Assembly (NCBI GenBank): GCA_017577895.1
Contig: PKQY01000074.1
Location: 1 to 5,865 of the forward strand
Reading direction: 5' to 3'
DNA: 5,865 nucleotides
Source: Bacillota bacterium
GTDB taxonomy: Bacteria; Bacillota; Bacilli; ZCTH02-B2
The translations under genes were made by a program, and so were the position numbers. Position 1 is the first letter of the stretch. Each line of letters begins with the position of its first letter. Shown here piece by piece: positions 1 to 5,865 of the stretch. The notes under the pieces are model-generated. The model did not search any database and had not been told where the DNA came from. It saw nothing but the letters and a program-made list of their open reading frames with translations.

Positions 1-417
1 TGCAGCGCGGGGCAAGATGCCCATCAAACCCGCGCCGCCAACGGGGATTTGCGGGAGGAAACTGTGTCGGTTCACGAATTGCCGTCGTTTTTGGACGGGC
101 AAAGCGAGGGCGTGCGCCTCGTGTATCAGGCGGCGGCGCTGTCGAACGATTTGTTGGAGCGGATTCCGTGCTATTGCGGATGCGGGAAAAGTGCCGGGCA
201 TCAAAGCAGTTTGCACTGTTTTGTCCATGCCTATCGGGAAGACGGTTCGGTGATCTGGGATGATCACGGCACTCGTTGCGGGGTTTGTCTGGAGATTGCC
301 GCCGAATCCATCCGGTTGCGGCAGGAAGGAAAAAGTGTGCAGGAAATTCGTGAATATATTGATGAAAAATATCGTGACGGGTATGCCGAACCGACGCCGA
401 CACCGATGCCTTCGTGA
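1..417 (+). CDS. PCYCGC-motif lipoprotein, 5' end outside window
   Basis: The reading frame is open from base 1 to a TGA ending at 417, giving 138 visible residues. The first codons read C-S-A-G, which looks like the acylated cysteine just after a lipobox, so the start codon and signal peptide are probably cut off by the window edge. The TTG at 49 could be called as a start, but the frame stays open upstream and I see no convincing reason to begin there. Counting from that cysteine, the conserved PCYCGC motif is at residues 56-61, followed by H67, C73 (in a HCF context) and a CGVC pair, C93 and C96. The protein ends in a Pro/Thr tail (PTPTPMPS). It matches the Bacillales family of unknown function named for the PCYCGC motif. 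Six cysteines besides the lipid anchor, in CxCxC and CxxC spacing, suggest metal binding or redox chemistry on the outer face of the membrane; that is inference. It converges on the neighbouring operon and shares a terminator with it, with no evident functional link. Confidence 0.85.
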   Translation, partial: CSAGQDAHQTRAANGDLREETVSVHELPSFLDGQSEGVRLVYQAAALSNDLLERIPCYCGCGKSAGHQSSLHCFVHAYREDGSVIWDDHGTRCGVCLEIAAESIRLRQEGKSVQEIREYIDEKYRDGYAEPTPTPMPS

Positions 418-441
418 GGTTTGTTGTCGATGAAGGTGCAG

Positions 442-481
442 AAAAAACGCCGCAGCGGTTTGTCTGCGGCGAAATTTTTTT
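442..481. terminator. Bidirectional rho-independent terminator
   Basis: An 8-bp GC-rich stem (CGCCGCAG at 448-455 with CTGCGGCG at 464-471) encloses an 8-nt loop. On the plus strand it is followed by AAA and seven T; on the minus strand it is followed directly by six T (the A-run at 442-447). It lies 30 nt past the stop of the lipoprotein gene and about 53 nt past the stop of the permease gene, so it can end transcription from both sides. The rest of the 418-524 gap shows nothing else I can support. Confidence 0.88.
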
Positions 482-524
482 GCGGAATTTTTAAGGATGA
501 AAGCAGCTTTGTCTGCCGTATCGT

Positions 525-1508
525 TTATTGACGATGCCGGAAATGGATGAACGTGACCGCCAGCGCCAAGACCAAGACCGTGCCTTTGATGATGTCGTAT
601 GTATAATACGGCAAGTTGAGCATGGTAAAGCCGTTGATCAGTACGCCGATCAATACAGCCCCGAAAAATGTTCCGATGACGTTCGGTTTCCCGGCGCCGA
701 AGACGGAAAACCCGATGAACACCGCCGCGACGGCTTCCATCAACAAGGGGGCACCGGCGTCCACTTGTCCGGAACCGACCCGGGCGGCAAACAACAAGCC
801 GGCCAAAGCGGCAAACATGCCGGACAGGACATACGCCGCCGTGCGGACGCGTTGGACGGGAACACCCGACAACCGGGCCGCTTCCTGGTTGCCTCCGGTC
901 ATGTACATCAGCCGTCCCCAACGGGTGTGGTTCAAAAACACGTGCACCAAGATGATCAGGATCAACATGATGATGACCGGAATAGGGATGCCCAGCCATC
1001 TTCCTTGCCCGAGCCACAAGAAGGCGGGGTCGAAACTGCCGGGCGCGGTGGTGCCGTCGGTCATGGCCATGTGGTTGTAGATGGAGTACCCTTTCGTGTA
1101 CGTCTTGTGCACCCCGGCAATGATGTACATGACGCCCAGGGTGGCCAACAGGTCGGGAATCCGGATTTTGACGATCAAAAAGGCGTTGATCAGACCCACC
1201 AGCATGCCGAGCAAAATCGGCACGATGATGACGATGGGCAGGGGCTGTTCGTACCAGACCATCAGCGATGCTGCGACGACGGTGGTGAGCGACACCGTGG
1301 AGCCCACCGACAAGTCAAACCCGTCCACGATCAAGGAAAAGGTGATGCCGACGGCCACGAGCGTCACGATGGAGATGGAACGCAAGATGTCGGTCAGATT
1401 GTCATACGTAAAAAAGTACGGATTGACCAGGCTGAAAAAGACGATAACAAGCCCGATCAACACGATGGCGCCGAATTTATACGAGTAGGCCAGAAACGTC
1501 TCTTTCAT
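525..1508 (-). CDS. Sugar ABC transporter permease, RbsC type
   Basis: Inner-membrane permease (327 aa, usual size for the family) of a carbohydrate-uptake (CUT2, ribose/AraH type) ABC importer. Hydrophobic segments are visible at about residues 11-30, 44-62, 70-85, 90-113, 118-133, 174-192, 224-243, 256-273, 277-297 and 305-321. Family hallmarks are the GFDLSVGS motif at 63-70, the cytoplasmic coupling-loop region GNQEAARLSGVPVQRVR at 206-222, and the EAVAAVFIGFSVFGAGK stretch at 258-274, which corresponds to the DAIAAVVLGG-type segment of RbsC. The ATG at 1508 is supported by a GGGAGGG ribosome binding site at 1515-1521 with 6-nt spacing, lying inside the end of the upstream ATPase gene. 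The two genes overlap by 32 nt, which suggests translational coupling. It is the last gene of the operon. The fold and role are clear; the substrate is not readable from this protein. From the operon I infer methylthioribose or a related pentose. Confidence 0.93.
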   Translation of the reverse strand: MKETFLAYSYKFGAIVLIGLVIVFFSLVNPYFFTYDNLTDILRSISIVTLVAVGITFSLIVDGFDLSVGSTVSLTTVVAASLMVWYEQPLPIVIIVPILLGMLVGLINAFLIVKIRIPDLLATLGVMYIIAGVHKTYTKGYSIYNHMAMTDGTTAPGSFDPAFLWLGQGRWLGIPIPVIIMLILIILVHVFLNHTRWGRLMYMTGGNQEAARLSGVPVQRVRTAAYVLSGMFAALAGLLFAARVGSGQVDAGAPLLMEAVAAVFIGFSVFGAGKPNVIGTFFGAVLIGVLINGFTMLNLPYYTYDIIKGTVLVLALAVTFIHFRHRQ

Positions 1509-3060
1509 CTTCGTCCCTCCCGCCGCTGGCGTAATATAAGATGTTTTCTTGCGTCATGTCTTGGCCTGCGAGTTCTTTGACGATTCTTCCGCCGCTCATG
1601 ACGAGAATGCGATGGGCGATGCCGAGCAGTTCGTCCCATTCGCACGTCAAATACAGGACGCCTTTTCCTTCTTGCGCCAACTGTTGAATGAGGCGGAAAA
1701 TTTCCTGCTTGGCGCCGACATCCACGCCTTTGGTCGGCTCGTCGAAAAGAAAGATGTCGGCCGAGGCGGAGAACCACTTGCCGATGGCCACTTTTTGTTG
1801 GTTGCCGCCGCTGAGCCGCCCGGCCAACTGATGCAGATTGACGGTTTTGATCCCCAACGCTTCCACCACCCGCCGGGCATGGGCTTGTTCCCGGGCCGAT
1901 TGCAGAACCCCCCAGCGGCTGAATCGCGGGAGGGCGGGGAGGGATAAATTTTTAATGATGTTCTCCTCGACAAAGACACCTTCTTTGCGCCGTTCTTCCG
2001 GCACGAGCACGATGCCGGCGGCGATGGCGTCTTTGGGCTGCCGTAGGACGAGCCGCTTGCCCCGCAAAAAAATATCTCCTTTTTCGATTGGATCCGCCCC
2101 AAACAAGAGCCGGGCCAACTCGGTCTTGCCCGCCCCCACCAGTCCCGCCACCCCGACGATTTCCCCGGGATGGACGCGCAAATGAACGTCGCGGACTTTC
2201 CACCCCCGGGACAGTCCCCGGACTTCCAGCAACGGAGGGGTGGCTTTAGGCTGACCGCCGCCGGGCGAAGGGGTTTCGGTGGAAATGCGGCGGGGGTGGC
2301 TTCTCGAAGGCGCTTCTTCCCACGTCTTGCCCAACATGTATTGGATGACTTCGGAAATAGAAGTGTCTGCGGTCGGTTTGGTCATGACGTGTTTGCCGTC
2401 CCGCATGACGGTGATGCGGTCGCAGATGCGGAACACTTCCGGCAGGCGGTGGGAAATGAAGATGCAGCCCACGCTGTCGGATTTCAGTTGTTCCAGGATG
2501 CGGTACAGTTGTTCGGCCTCTTTTTGGCTCAAGGGGGCGGTGGGTTCGTCAAAGATGACGAACCGCGCCTTTTGGGCCACCGCCCGGGCGATCAAGGTCA
2601 GTTGTTTTTCCGAGAGGGAGGCGCCGGCCACGGTTTTGGACACGTCCAACGGCAAGCCGACCCGCCGGGCGATGGCCGACGCTTCCCGCAAGAAAAACCG
2701 GCGGGAGATCCACCATTTTCCTTCGCCGGACACTTGCCGGTCCAGCAATATGTTTTCGGCGATGGTCAAGCCCGGCACCAAGGCGGTGTCCACTTCTTGG
2801 TAGACGCAATGGATGCCGTGCCGTTTGGCATCCAGCGGGGAACGGATGTCGACGGGCTGTCCGTCGATTTCAATGGTGCCGGCGTCTTTTTCGTAGGCGC
2901 CGGACAAAATTTTCATCAGCGTGCTTTTTCCGGCGCCGTTGGCCCCCAGCAGGGCGTGGATTTCCCCGCTCTTTACCGTAAAGTCCACATGGTCCAGGGT
3001 CCGCACGCCGGAAAACGATTTGACGATGCCTTTCATGGCCAGCTGTCCTTCGTGCGCCAT
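1477..3060 (-). CDS. Sugar ABC transporter ATPase, double-domain RbsA type
   Basis: Cytoplasmic ATPase with two fused nucleotide-binding domains (527 aa from the chosen start), of the RbsA/MglA/AraG type. Domain 1 has Walker A GANGAGKST (39-47), a degenerate signature ASLSEKQ (147-153), Walker B FVIFDEPTA (167-175) and a switch histidine in ISHR (204). Domain 2 has Walker A GLVGAGKTE (306-314), a canonical LSGGNQQK signature (416-423) and Walker B FLFDEPTKGVD (437-447); its switch region reads LTCEWDE, without the histidine. Loss of canonical motifs at one site is common in this family. The linker at about 246-277 is rich in Pro, Ser and Gly and looks longer than in E. coli RbsA. I start at ATG 3060 because GGAGGG lies 7 nt upstream; the in-frame ATG at 3075 has no such site and itself overlaps that sequence. 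It sits between the binding-protein and permease genes, and energises the importer. Confidence 0.93.
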   Translation of the reverse strand: MAHEGQLAMKGIVKSFSGVRTLDHVDFTVKSGEIHALLGANGAGKSTLMKILSGAYEKDAGTIEIDGQPVDIRSPLDAKRHGIHCVYQEVDTALVPGLTIAENILLDRQVSGEGKWWISRRFFLREASAIARRVGLPLDVSKTVAGASLSEKQLTLIARAVAQKARFVIFDEPTAPLSQKEAEQLYRILEQLKSDSVGCIFISHRLPEVFRICDRITVMRDGKHVMTKPTADTSISEVIQYMLGKTWEEAPSRSHPRRISTETPSPGGGQPKATPPLLEVRGLSRGWKVRDVHLRVHPGEIVGVAGLVGAGKTELARLLFGADPIEKGDIFLRGKRLVLRQPKDAIAAGIVLVPEERRKEGVFVEENIIKNLSLPALPRFSRWGVLQSAREQAHARRVVEALGIKTVNLHQLAGRLSGGNQQKVAIGKWFSASADIFLFDEPTKGVDVGAKQEIFRLIQQLAQEGKGVLYLTCEWDELLGIAHRILVMSGGRIVKELAGQDMTQENILYYASGGRDEDERDVSGLLV

Positions 3061-3067
3061 TCGCCGT

Positions 3068-3073
3068 CCCTCC
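3068..3073 (-). promoter_or_regulatory. Ribosome binding site fixing the ATPase start
   Basis: GGAGGG on the minus strand, 7 nt before the ATG at 3060. It favours this ATG over the in-frame ATG at 3075, which has no Shine-Dalgarno-like sequence in front of it. Confidence 0.75.
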
Positions 3074-3109
3074 ATTTCGACAAATTTTGCGCAAGGGCAT
3101 AAAAGAAGC

Positions 3110-3128
3110 CCGCTGGAAAATCCAGCGG
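3110..3128 (-). terminator. Intercistronic hairpin with weak T-tract
   Basis: On the minus strand, CCGCTGGA and TCCAGCGG form a perfect 8-bp stem around a TTT loop, followed by GCTTCTTTTATG. It lies in the 95-nt gap between the binding-protein stop (3156) and the ATPase start (3060). The T-tract is interrupted, so I read it as a partial terminator or RNA-stabilising hairpin. This is a common arrangement in ABC import operons that make more binding protein than membrane components. Full termination is unlikely because no promoter for the ATPase is evident downstream. Confidence 0.6.
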
Positions 3129-3155
3129 ATCGTTGCGAAGTTCGTTATCCGTCGT

Positions 3156-4289
3156 TTATTTTGCTTTGTATTTTGCTTTGGCTGCGGCTTCTTCCAGTTC
3201 TTTCATCCAGTCCACATGACCTTGATCGTTGGAGCCCCATCCTTCGACGTATTCATGCAGTTGCTCCGTGGTGATGGGTTCGGAGGGCAGCTGCTCCCGG
3301 GTGATGAGCACCGGCGTCAGCACCACGGTTTCCGGGGTTTCGTCGCCGTTTAATTTTTGGTACAAGTAACGCACCTGTACTTTCCCGATGTCCTTCGGAT
3401 CGACGGCCGCCGACGCCACCCACGGGCTGTTCGGATCTTGAATCATTTGCAAGTCTTCATCGCTCATGTCGATGCCGTACACTTTGATTTCCGTCCGTCC
3501 GGCCTGTTGGATGGCCCGGGTGGCCCCTTTGGCGAATTCATCCCAGGCGGCCCAAACGGCCGCGATGTCGCCGGGATTCGGATATTGTTTCAAAATGGCT
3601 TCCATTTGCGCCTGGGTGTCCAGCGCCGTGTTGGAAGTGGCCGAGCCGAAGGCGGCGATTTCTTTGATGTCCGGATGTTCTTTCATAAAGGTTTCATAGG
3701 CGACTTGCCGCCGTTCCATGGGCGCAAAGCCTGCCACCCAAATTTTCACGATGTTCCCCTTGTTGCCGATGTCCTCGGCCATTTTGTTGAGGGTCATGCT
3801 GGCCATCTCTTCATCGCCTTGTTGGAGGACGGTGACGCCGGGCACTTGGATGTCGGCGTCAAAAGCGACGACCGGGATGTTCTTCTCCAGCGCTTTGCGG
3901 ACGCCCGCTTCCAGAGCTTCGGCGGTGCCATGGTCGATCAAGATGCCGTCGAACCGTTGGTTGATGGCGGCGTCCAGATGGGAGGCCATTTTGGCCAGGT
4001 CACCTTCGGCGGTAAAGACGGTGAGGGTGCCCCCGAACGCTTCGACCTGATTTTTTACCCCTTCAATGTATTGGGCGGAAAAGGTGCCCAAGTTCAGCTG
4101 CATGATGAGGGCGATCCGTTTGTTCAACAGCGGGTGGGTTGCCGCCGATTCGGCAGAACCGGCACCGTCGTTGCCGGTCTCGGGTTCGGCGGCCGTTTGG
4201 TTGCTGGCGCCGCAGCCGGCCAAGATGAGCGTAAAGGCCATGATCAGTGCTAAGATATGGCAGAAGCGAATGCGGATGCGGTTGTGCAA
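3156..4289 (-). CDS. Sugar ABC transporter substrate-binding lipoprotein
   Basis: Extracytoplasmic solute receptor (377 aa) of the RbsB-like type I periplasmic-binding family. It has a basic N-terminus, a hydrophobic segment (about 12-24) and a lipobox LAGC with the lipid-anchored Cys at 26, then a flexible Ala/Glu/Gly-rich linker to about 52. The two-lobed fold is recognisable from KRIALIMQLN (57-66), FDGILIDHGTAEAL (113-126), IPVVAFDAD (138-146), IVKIWVAGF (180-188), DIAAVWAAWDEFAKGATRAIQQAG (a 24-residue stretch, 241-264, equivalent to the FAQNDEMALGA region of RbsB) and KVYGIDMSDED (269-279). By hand alignment D144, R194 and D274 match ribose-contacting D89, R141 and D215 of E. coli RbsB, while R90 becomes A145 and N190 becomes W249. 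There is a C-terminal extension ending in Ala/Lys repeats. The start is TTG, supported by GGAGGT 7 nt upstream. The gene follows mtnD by 58 nt with no visible terminator. The likely ligand is 5-methylthioribose or a related pentose (inference from context); ribose or another sugar remains possible. Confidence 0.92.
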   Translation of the reverse strand: MHNRIRIRFCHILALIMAFTLILAGCGASNQTAAEPETGNDGAGSAESAATHPLLNKRIALIMQLNLGTFSAQYIEGVKNQVEAFGGTLTVFTAEGDLAKMASHLDAAINQRFDGILIDHGTAEALEAGVRKALEKNIPVVAFDADIQVPGVTVLQQGDEEMASMTLNKMAEDIGNKGNIVKIWVAGFAPMERRQVAYETFMKEHPDIKEIAAFGSATSNTALDTQAQMEAILKQYPNPGDIAAVWAAWDEFAKGATRAIQQAGRTEIKVYGIDMSDEDLQMIQDPNSPWVASAAVDPKDIGKVQVRYLYQKLNGDETPETVVLTPVLITREQLPSEPITTEQLHEYVEGWGSNDQGHVDWMKELEEAAAKAKYKAK

Positions 4290-4296
4290 TCGTCGT

Positions 4297-4302
4297 ACCT
4301 CC
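4297..4302 (-). promoter_or_regulatory. Ribosome binding site supporting a TTG start
   Basis: GGAGGT on the minus strand, 7 nt before the TTG at 4289. This start puts a proper basic region in front of the hydrophobic part of the lipoprotein signal, so TTG is preferred to a downstream ATG inside the signal peptide. Confidence 0.75.
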
Positions 4303-4347
4303 GTTTCACCGATGTTCGTTTCTCAGATGTTGCCGTTGTATGGAAAT

Positions 4348-4887
4348 TTATGGTTGAAATTCCGGATCGTCATACGGGTGCGCCACCCAGCCGGACGGAT
4401 CGATGAACAGGCGCACGGCCACCACGCGGCGGGTGTCGGTCAACGTGAAGAAGTGGGGCGTGCCTTCCGGCACCGAAATGACGTCGCCGGCGTCCAAAAT
4501 GGCGTCAAAATACCCGACGTCTTTCGGTCCTTTGATGGTGAAAACACCCTCGCCGGCCACGATGGCCCGCACTTCGTCCTCGGAATGGGTGTGGACTTGT
4601 TGGAACTTTTGCAAGAGTTCATCCAAATTGGGCGTCTCTTCGCTGAGGCTGATGACGTCCCATTTTTGGTAACCGCGCCGTTGGGCCAAGGAACGTATTT
4701 CTTCGTCATAAACGGCCAGCACTTCTTCTTTTTCCTCGTCGCTGAGCACGAACTTGTCTTTCAGATGGGCCGGCAATTTTTCCGTGTCCCAGTGTTCGTA
4801 CAGAACGCCGATGCCATTCAAAAATGTCTTGACGTTGTTGTTCCCTTCAATGCGTTCTCCGGTGTTGCGCAAACGAATGACGGCCAT
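4348..4887 (-). CDS. mtnD: Acireductone dioxygenase
   Basis: Cytoplasmic cupin metalloenzyme of methionine salvage (179 aa, normal length). In the iron form it oxidises 1,2-dihydroxy-3-keto-5-methylthiopentene with O2 to 2-keto-4-methylthiobutyrate, the keto acid precursor of methionine, plus formate. The nickel form of the same fold gives an off-pathway reaction that releases CO. The metal ligands are visible: H99 and H101 in VHTHSEDEVR, E105, and H145 in GTPHFF. The family-typical GEGVFTIKG (112-120) and DAGDVISVPEGTPHFF (132-147) strands are intact, as is the WVAHPYDDPEF tail. The metal used cannot be told from sequence. The ATG at 4887 has AAAAGGAG 9 nt upstream. The gene follows mtnB by 29 nt, the same order as in B. 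subtilis mtnWXBD. Confidence 0.97.
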   Translation of the reverse strand: MAVIRLRNTGERIEGNNNVKTFLNGIGVLYEHWDTEKLPAHLKDKFVLSDEEKEEVLAVYDEEIRSLAQRRGYQKWDVISLSEETPNLDELLQKFQQVHTHSEDEVRAIVAGEGVFTIKGPKDVGYFDAILDAGDVISVPEGTPHFFTLTDTRRVVAVRLFIDPSGWVAHPYDDPEFQP

Positions 4888-4916
4888 GAATCACCACTCC
4901 TTTTGGATGATGTTGG

Positions 4917-5615
4917 TTATGCGTGATGCGCCGGCGATGATCGCGCCGACTGCGCCGTGAGCAAGCGCAGATGATACTCGAACAAGAATTCGAAGGCTTC
5001 CAAATGCCGCTTGGCGGCAAAGGCGCTGTTTCCCCATGCGTAAATGCCGTGGTTGCGAATCAACACACCGGGAACCCGGGGATCGGCCTCCCGGGAAATT
5101 GCTTTTGCCAAAGCCGGGATGTCCGGGTCGTTTTCGACGATGGGCACGCCGATGACGGCGTCCTCTTCCCAAATGCCGAGGGCCTTGATCAATTCGTGCC
5201 GTTGAAAGCGAACCCGGCCTTCCCGGGCGTACAGTTCCGAAATGACGTTGTTGGCCACCGTGTGTACGTGGAACACGGCCCGGCAATCGCTGAACCGGCG
5301 GTACAAGGCCGTATGGATGAGCGTTTCGGCGGAAGGTTTCAGCCGGGTGCTGAGTAGCGGCGTGCCGTCATCGGACACGAGCAAAAAATCTTCCGGCGTC
5401 TGCTCCGATTTGTCTTTGCCGCTGGCCGTGACGGCGATGACGCGAGGCTCCGACGCCACCAGCAGGGAGAGATTGCCGCTGGTGGCCGGAAACCAGCCGC
5501 GGGAAGCCAATTGCGCTTTAATGAGGCGCAGTTGTTCAAAGGCCCGCTGGACATCTTCCGCATGGGCGGACAAAACCGGATGGGCCAATGGCGTTGCTTT
5601 TTCTGCCGTTGCCAT
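4917..5615 (-). CDS. mtnB: Methylthioribulose-1-phosphate dehydratase
   Basis: Cytoplasmic class II aldolase-fold, zinc-dependent dehydratase of methionine salvage (232 aa; B. subtilis MtnB is a little over 200). It removes water from 5-methylthioribulose 1-phosphate to give 2,3-diketo-5-methylthiopentyl 1-phosphate. Diagnostic stretches are RGWFPATSGNLS (39-50), VTASGKDKS (62-70), LKPSAETLIHT (92-102), FHVHTVANNVISELY (115-129), IKALGIWEEDAVIGVPIVEN (143-162) and LIRNHGIYAWG (185-195). Zinc ligands are H116, H118 and H189; E141 aligns with the catalytic glutamate (E139) of the human homologue APIP. The TASGKDKS and NNVISELY segments resemble bacterial MtnB rather than fuculose or ribulose-phosphate aldolases. 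The N-terminus carries about 20 extra residues. The ATG at 5615 has a near-perfect AAAGGAGGT site 5 nt upstream, so this start is well supported. Confidence 0.96.
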   Translation of the reverse strand: MATAEKATPLAHPVLSAHAEDVQRAFEQLRLIKAQLASRGWFPATSGNLSLLVASEPRVIAVTASGKDKSEQTPEDFLLVSDDGTPLLSTRLKPSAETLIHTALYRRFSDCRAVFHVHTVANNVISELYAREGRVRFQRHELIKALGIWEEDAVIGVPIVENDPDIPALAKAISREADPRVPGVLIRNHGIYAWGNSAFAAKRHLEAFEFLFEYHLRLLTAQSARSSPAHHA

Positions 5616-5664
5616 GGGACACCTCCTTTCCTTGGCCGTTTGGAGTGAACGGGTGAGAGCGGGT

Positions 5665-5865
5665 TTATAGCACGGGAAGGCGATTACGGCTGTTGGGCCG
5701 CCGTTTCAGCGTATGCGGCCGCACGTCCTCCAGAATGTCCATGCAATCGAAAAACGTTTCAAACGGATGATGGGGAATCCCCAGTTCCGCACATTTTTGC
5801 GCGAGGAAGTCGCGGGCGATGACCAGGTCGGCCAACTTGGCAGCCGCCAGATCGGTGATGCTGTC
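5665..5865 (-). CDS. mtnX: C-terminus of HK-MTPenyl-1-P phosphatase, partial
   Basis: The last 66 residues of a gene whose beginning lies beyond the right edge; the stop is TAA at 5667-5665. The first visible residues, DSITDLAAAKLADLVIARDF, match the HAD motif IV (GDSxTD) and the following helix of MtnX. B. subtilis MtnX has [21 protein letters not shown] at this point, and the later HHPFETFFDCMDILEDV agrees with its C-terminal region. MtnX removes the phosphate from 2-hydroxy-3-keto-5-methylthiopentenyl 1-phosphate to make the acireductone used by MtnD. The tail ends in a basic stretch (LKRRPNSRNRLPVL) that looks unconserved. It precedes mtnB by 49 nt with no terminator in between, consistent with one operon. 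A different HAD phosphatase is unlikely given the gene order. Confidence 0.9.
   Translation of the reverse strand, partial: DSITDLAAAKLADLVIARDFLAQKCAELGIPHHPFETFFDCMDILEDVRPHTLKRRPNSRNRLPVL

Noticed and set aside
503..516. Imperfect echo of the terminator stem (GCAGCTTTGTCTGC)
   Set aside because: Only a 4-bp stem and no T-tract in a useful position; similarity to the terminator loop is partial and may be chance.
528..1580. Long plus-strand open frame (350 codons) opposite the permease gene
   Set aside because: Its translation is rich in Asp, His, Gln and Gly with no recognisable domain, and it mirrors the codon pattern of the well-supported permease on the other strand.
3087..3094. Palindrome TTGCGCAA upstream of the ATPase gene
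   Set aside because: A single 8-bp palindrome is expected by chance at this length, and no second copy or promoter context supports an operator.
2170..4253. Long plus-strand open frames at 2170-3102 and 3357-4253
   Set aside because: They are antisense to the ATPase and the binding-protein genes, show no family motifs, and owe their length to the high GC content.
525..4289. Plain ribose uptake operon (rbsBAC)
   Set aside because: No rbsK, rbsD or rbsR is visible, the genes follow mtnXBD directly, and the receptor pocket differs from RbsB. Ribose is kept only as an alternative substrate.
4290..4347. Possible promoter or terminator between mtnD and the receptor gene
   Set aside because: No stable GC-rich hairpin with a T-tract and no convincing paired -35 and -10 elements are present in these 58 nt; only the ribosome binding site is clear.
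4066..4926. Plus-strand open frame of 286 codons opposite mtnD and the receptor start
   Set aside because: It spans two real minus-strand genes and the gap between them, and its product resembles no protein family.
5616..5664. Search for a SAM riboswitch or other leader before mtnB
   Set aside because: The gap is only 49 nt and follows the mtnX stop, so there is no room for an S-box; any such leader would be upstream of the first operon gene, outside the window.

Overview
The window looks like chromosomal DNA of a Gram-positive bacterium of the Bacilli, probably a thermophile or a relative with fairly high GC. This rests on strong AGGAGG-type ribosome binding sites, lipoprotein signals with a lipobox, a PCYCGC-motif lipoprotein typical of Bacillales, and mtnX-mtnB-mtnD in the order known from the Bacillus subtilis mtnWXBD operon. 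The genus cannot be named from the sequence alone.

Layout, left to right. Positions 1-417 (+) encode the mature part of a small cysteine-rich lipoprotein; the window opens on what is probably the lipobox cysteine codon. A GC-rich hairpin with T-tracts on both sides (442-481) ends this gene and also serves the convergent operon. From 525 to the right edge everything is on the minus strand, in one transcriptional direction. Read 5' to 3' the order is: end of mtnX (right edge to 5665), mtnB (5615-4917), mtnD (4887-4348), a sugar-type ABC substrate-binding lipoprotein (4289-3156), a double-domain sugar ABC ATPase (3060-1477) and an RbsC-type permease (1508-525). The spacings are 49, 29, 58 and 95 nt and then a 32-nt overlap. 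No clear terminator or promoter is seen between mtnD and the transporter. A hairpin with a weak T-tract follows the binding-protein gene.

Working model. MtnB, MtnX and MtnD are three late steps of the methionine salvage pathway, which turns methylthioribose-derived phosphates into the keto acid precursor of methionine. (MtnW, the enolase between MtnB and MtnX, would be expected just outside the right edge.) A complete CUT2/RbsABC-type importer placed in the same operon suggests uptake of 5-methylthioribose, or a closely related 5-substituted or 5-deoxy pentose, rather than ribose. By hand alignment the binding protein keeps some ribose-pocket residues of E. coli RbsB and replaces others, including an Asn by Trp, which fits a non-ribose ligand. 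This substrate is an inference from context. The operon promoter, and any SAM-responsive leader, would lie beyond the right edge.
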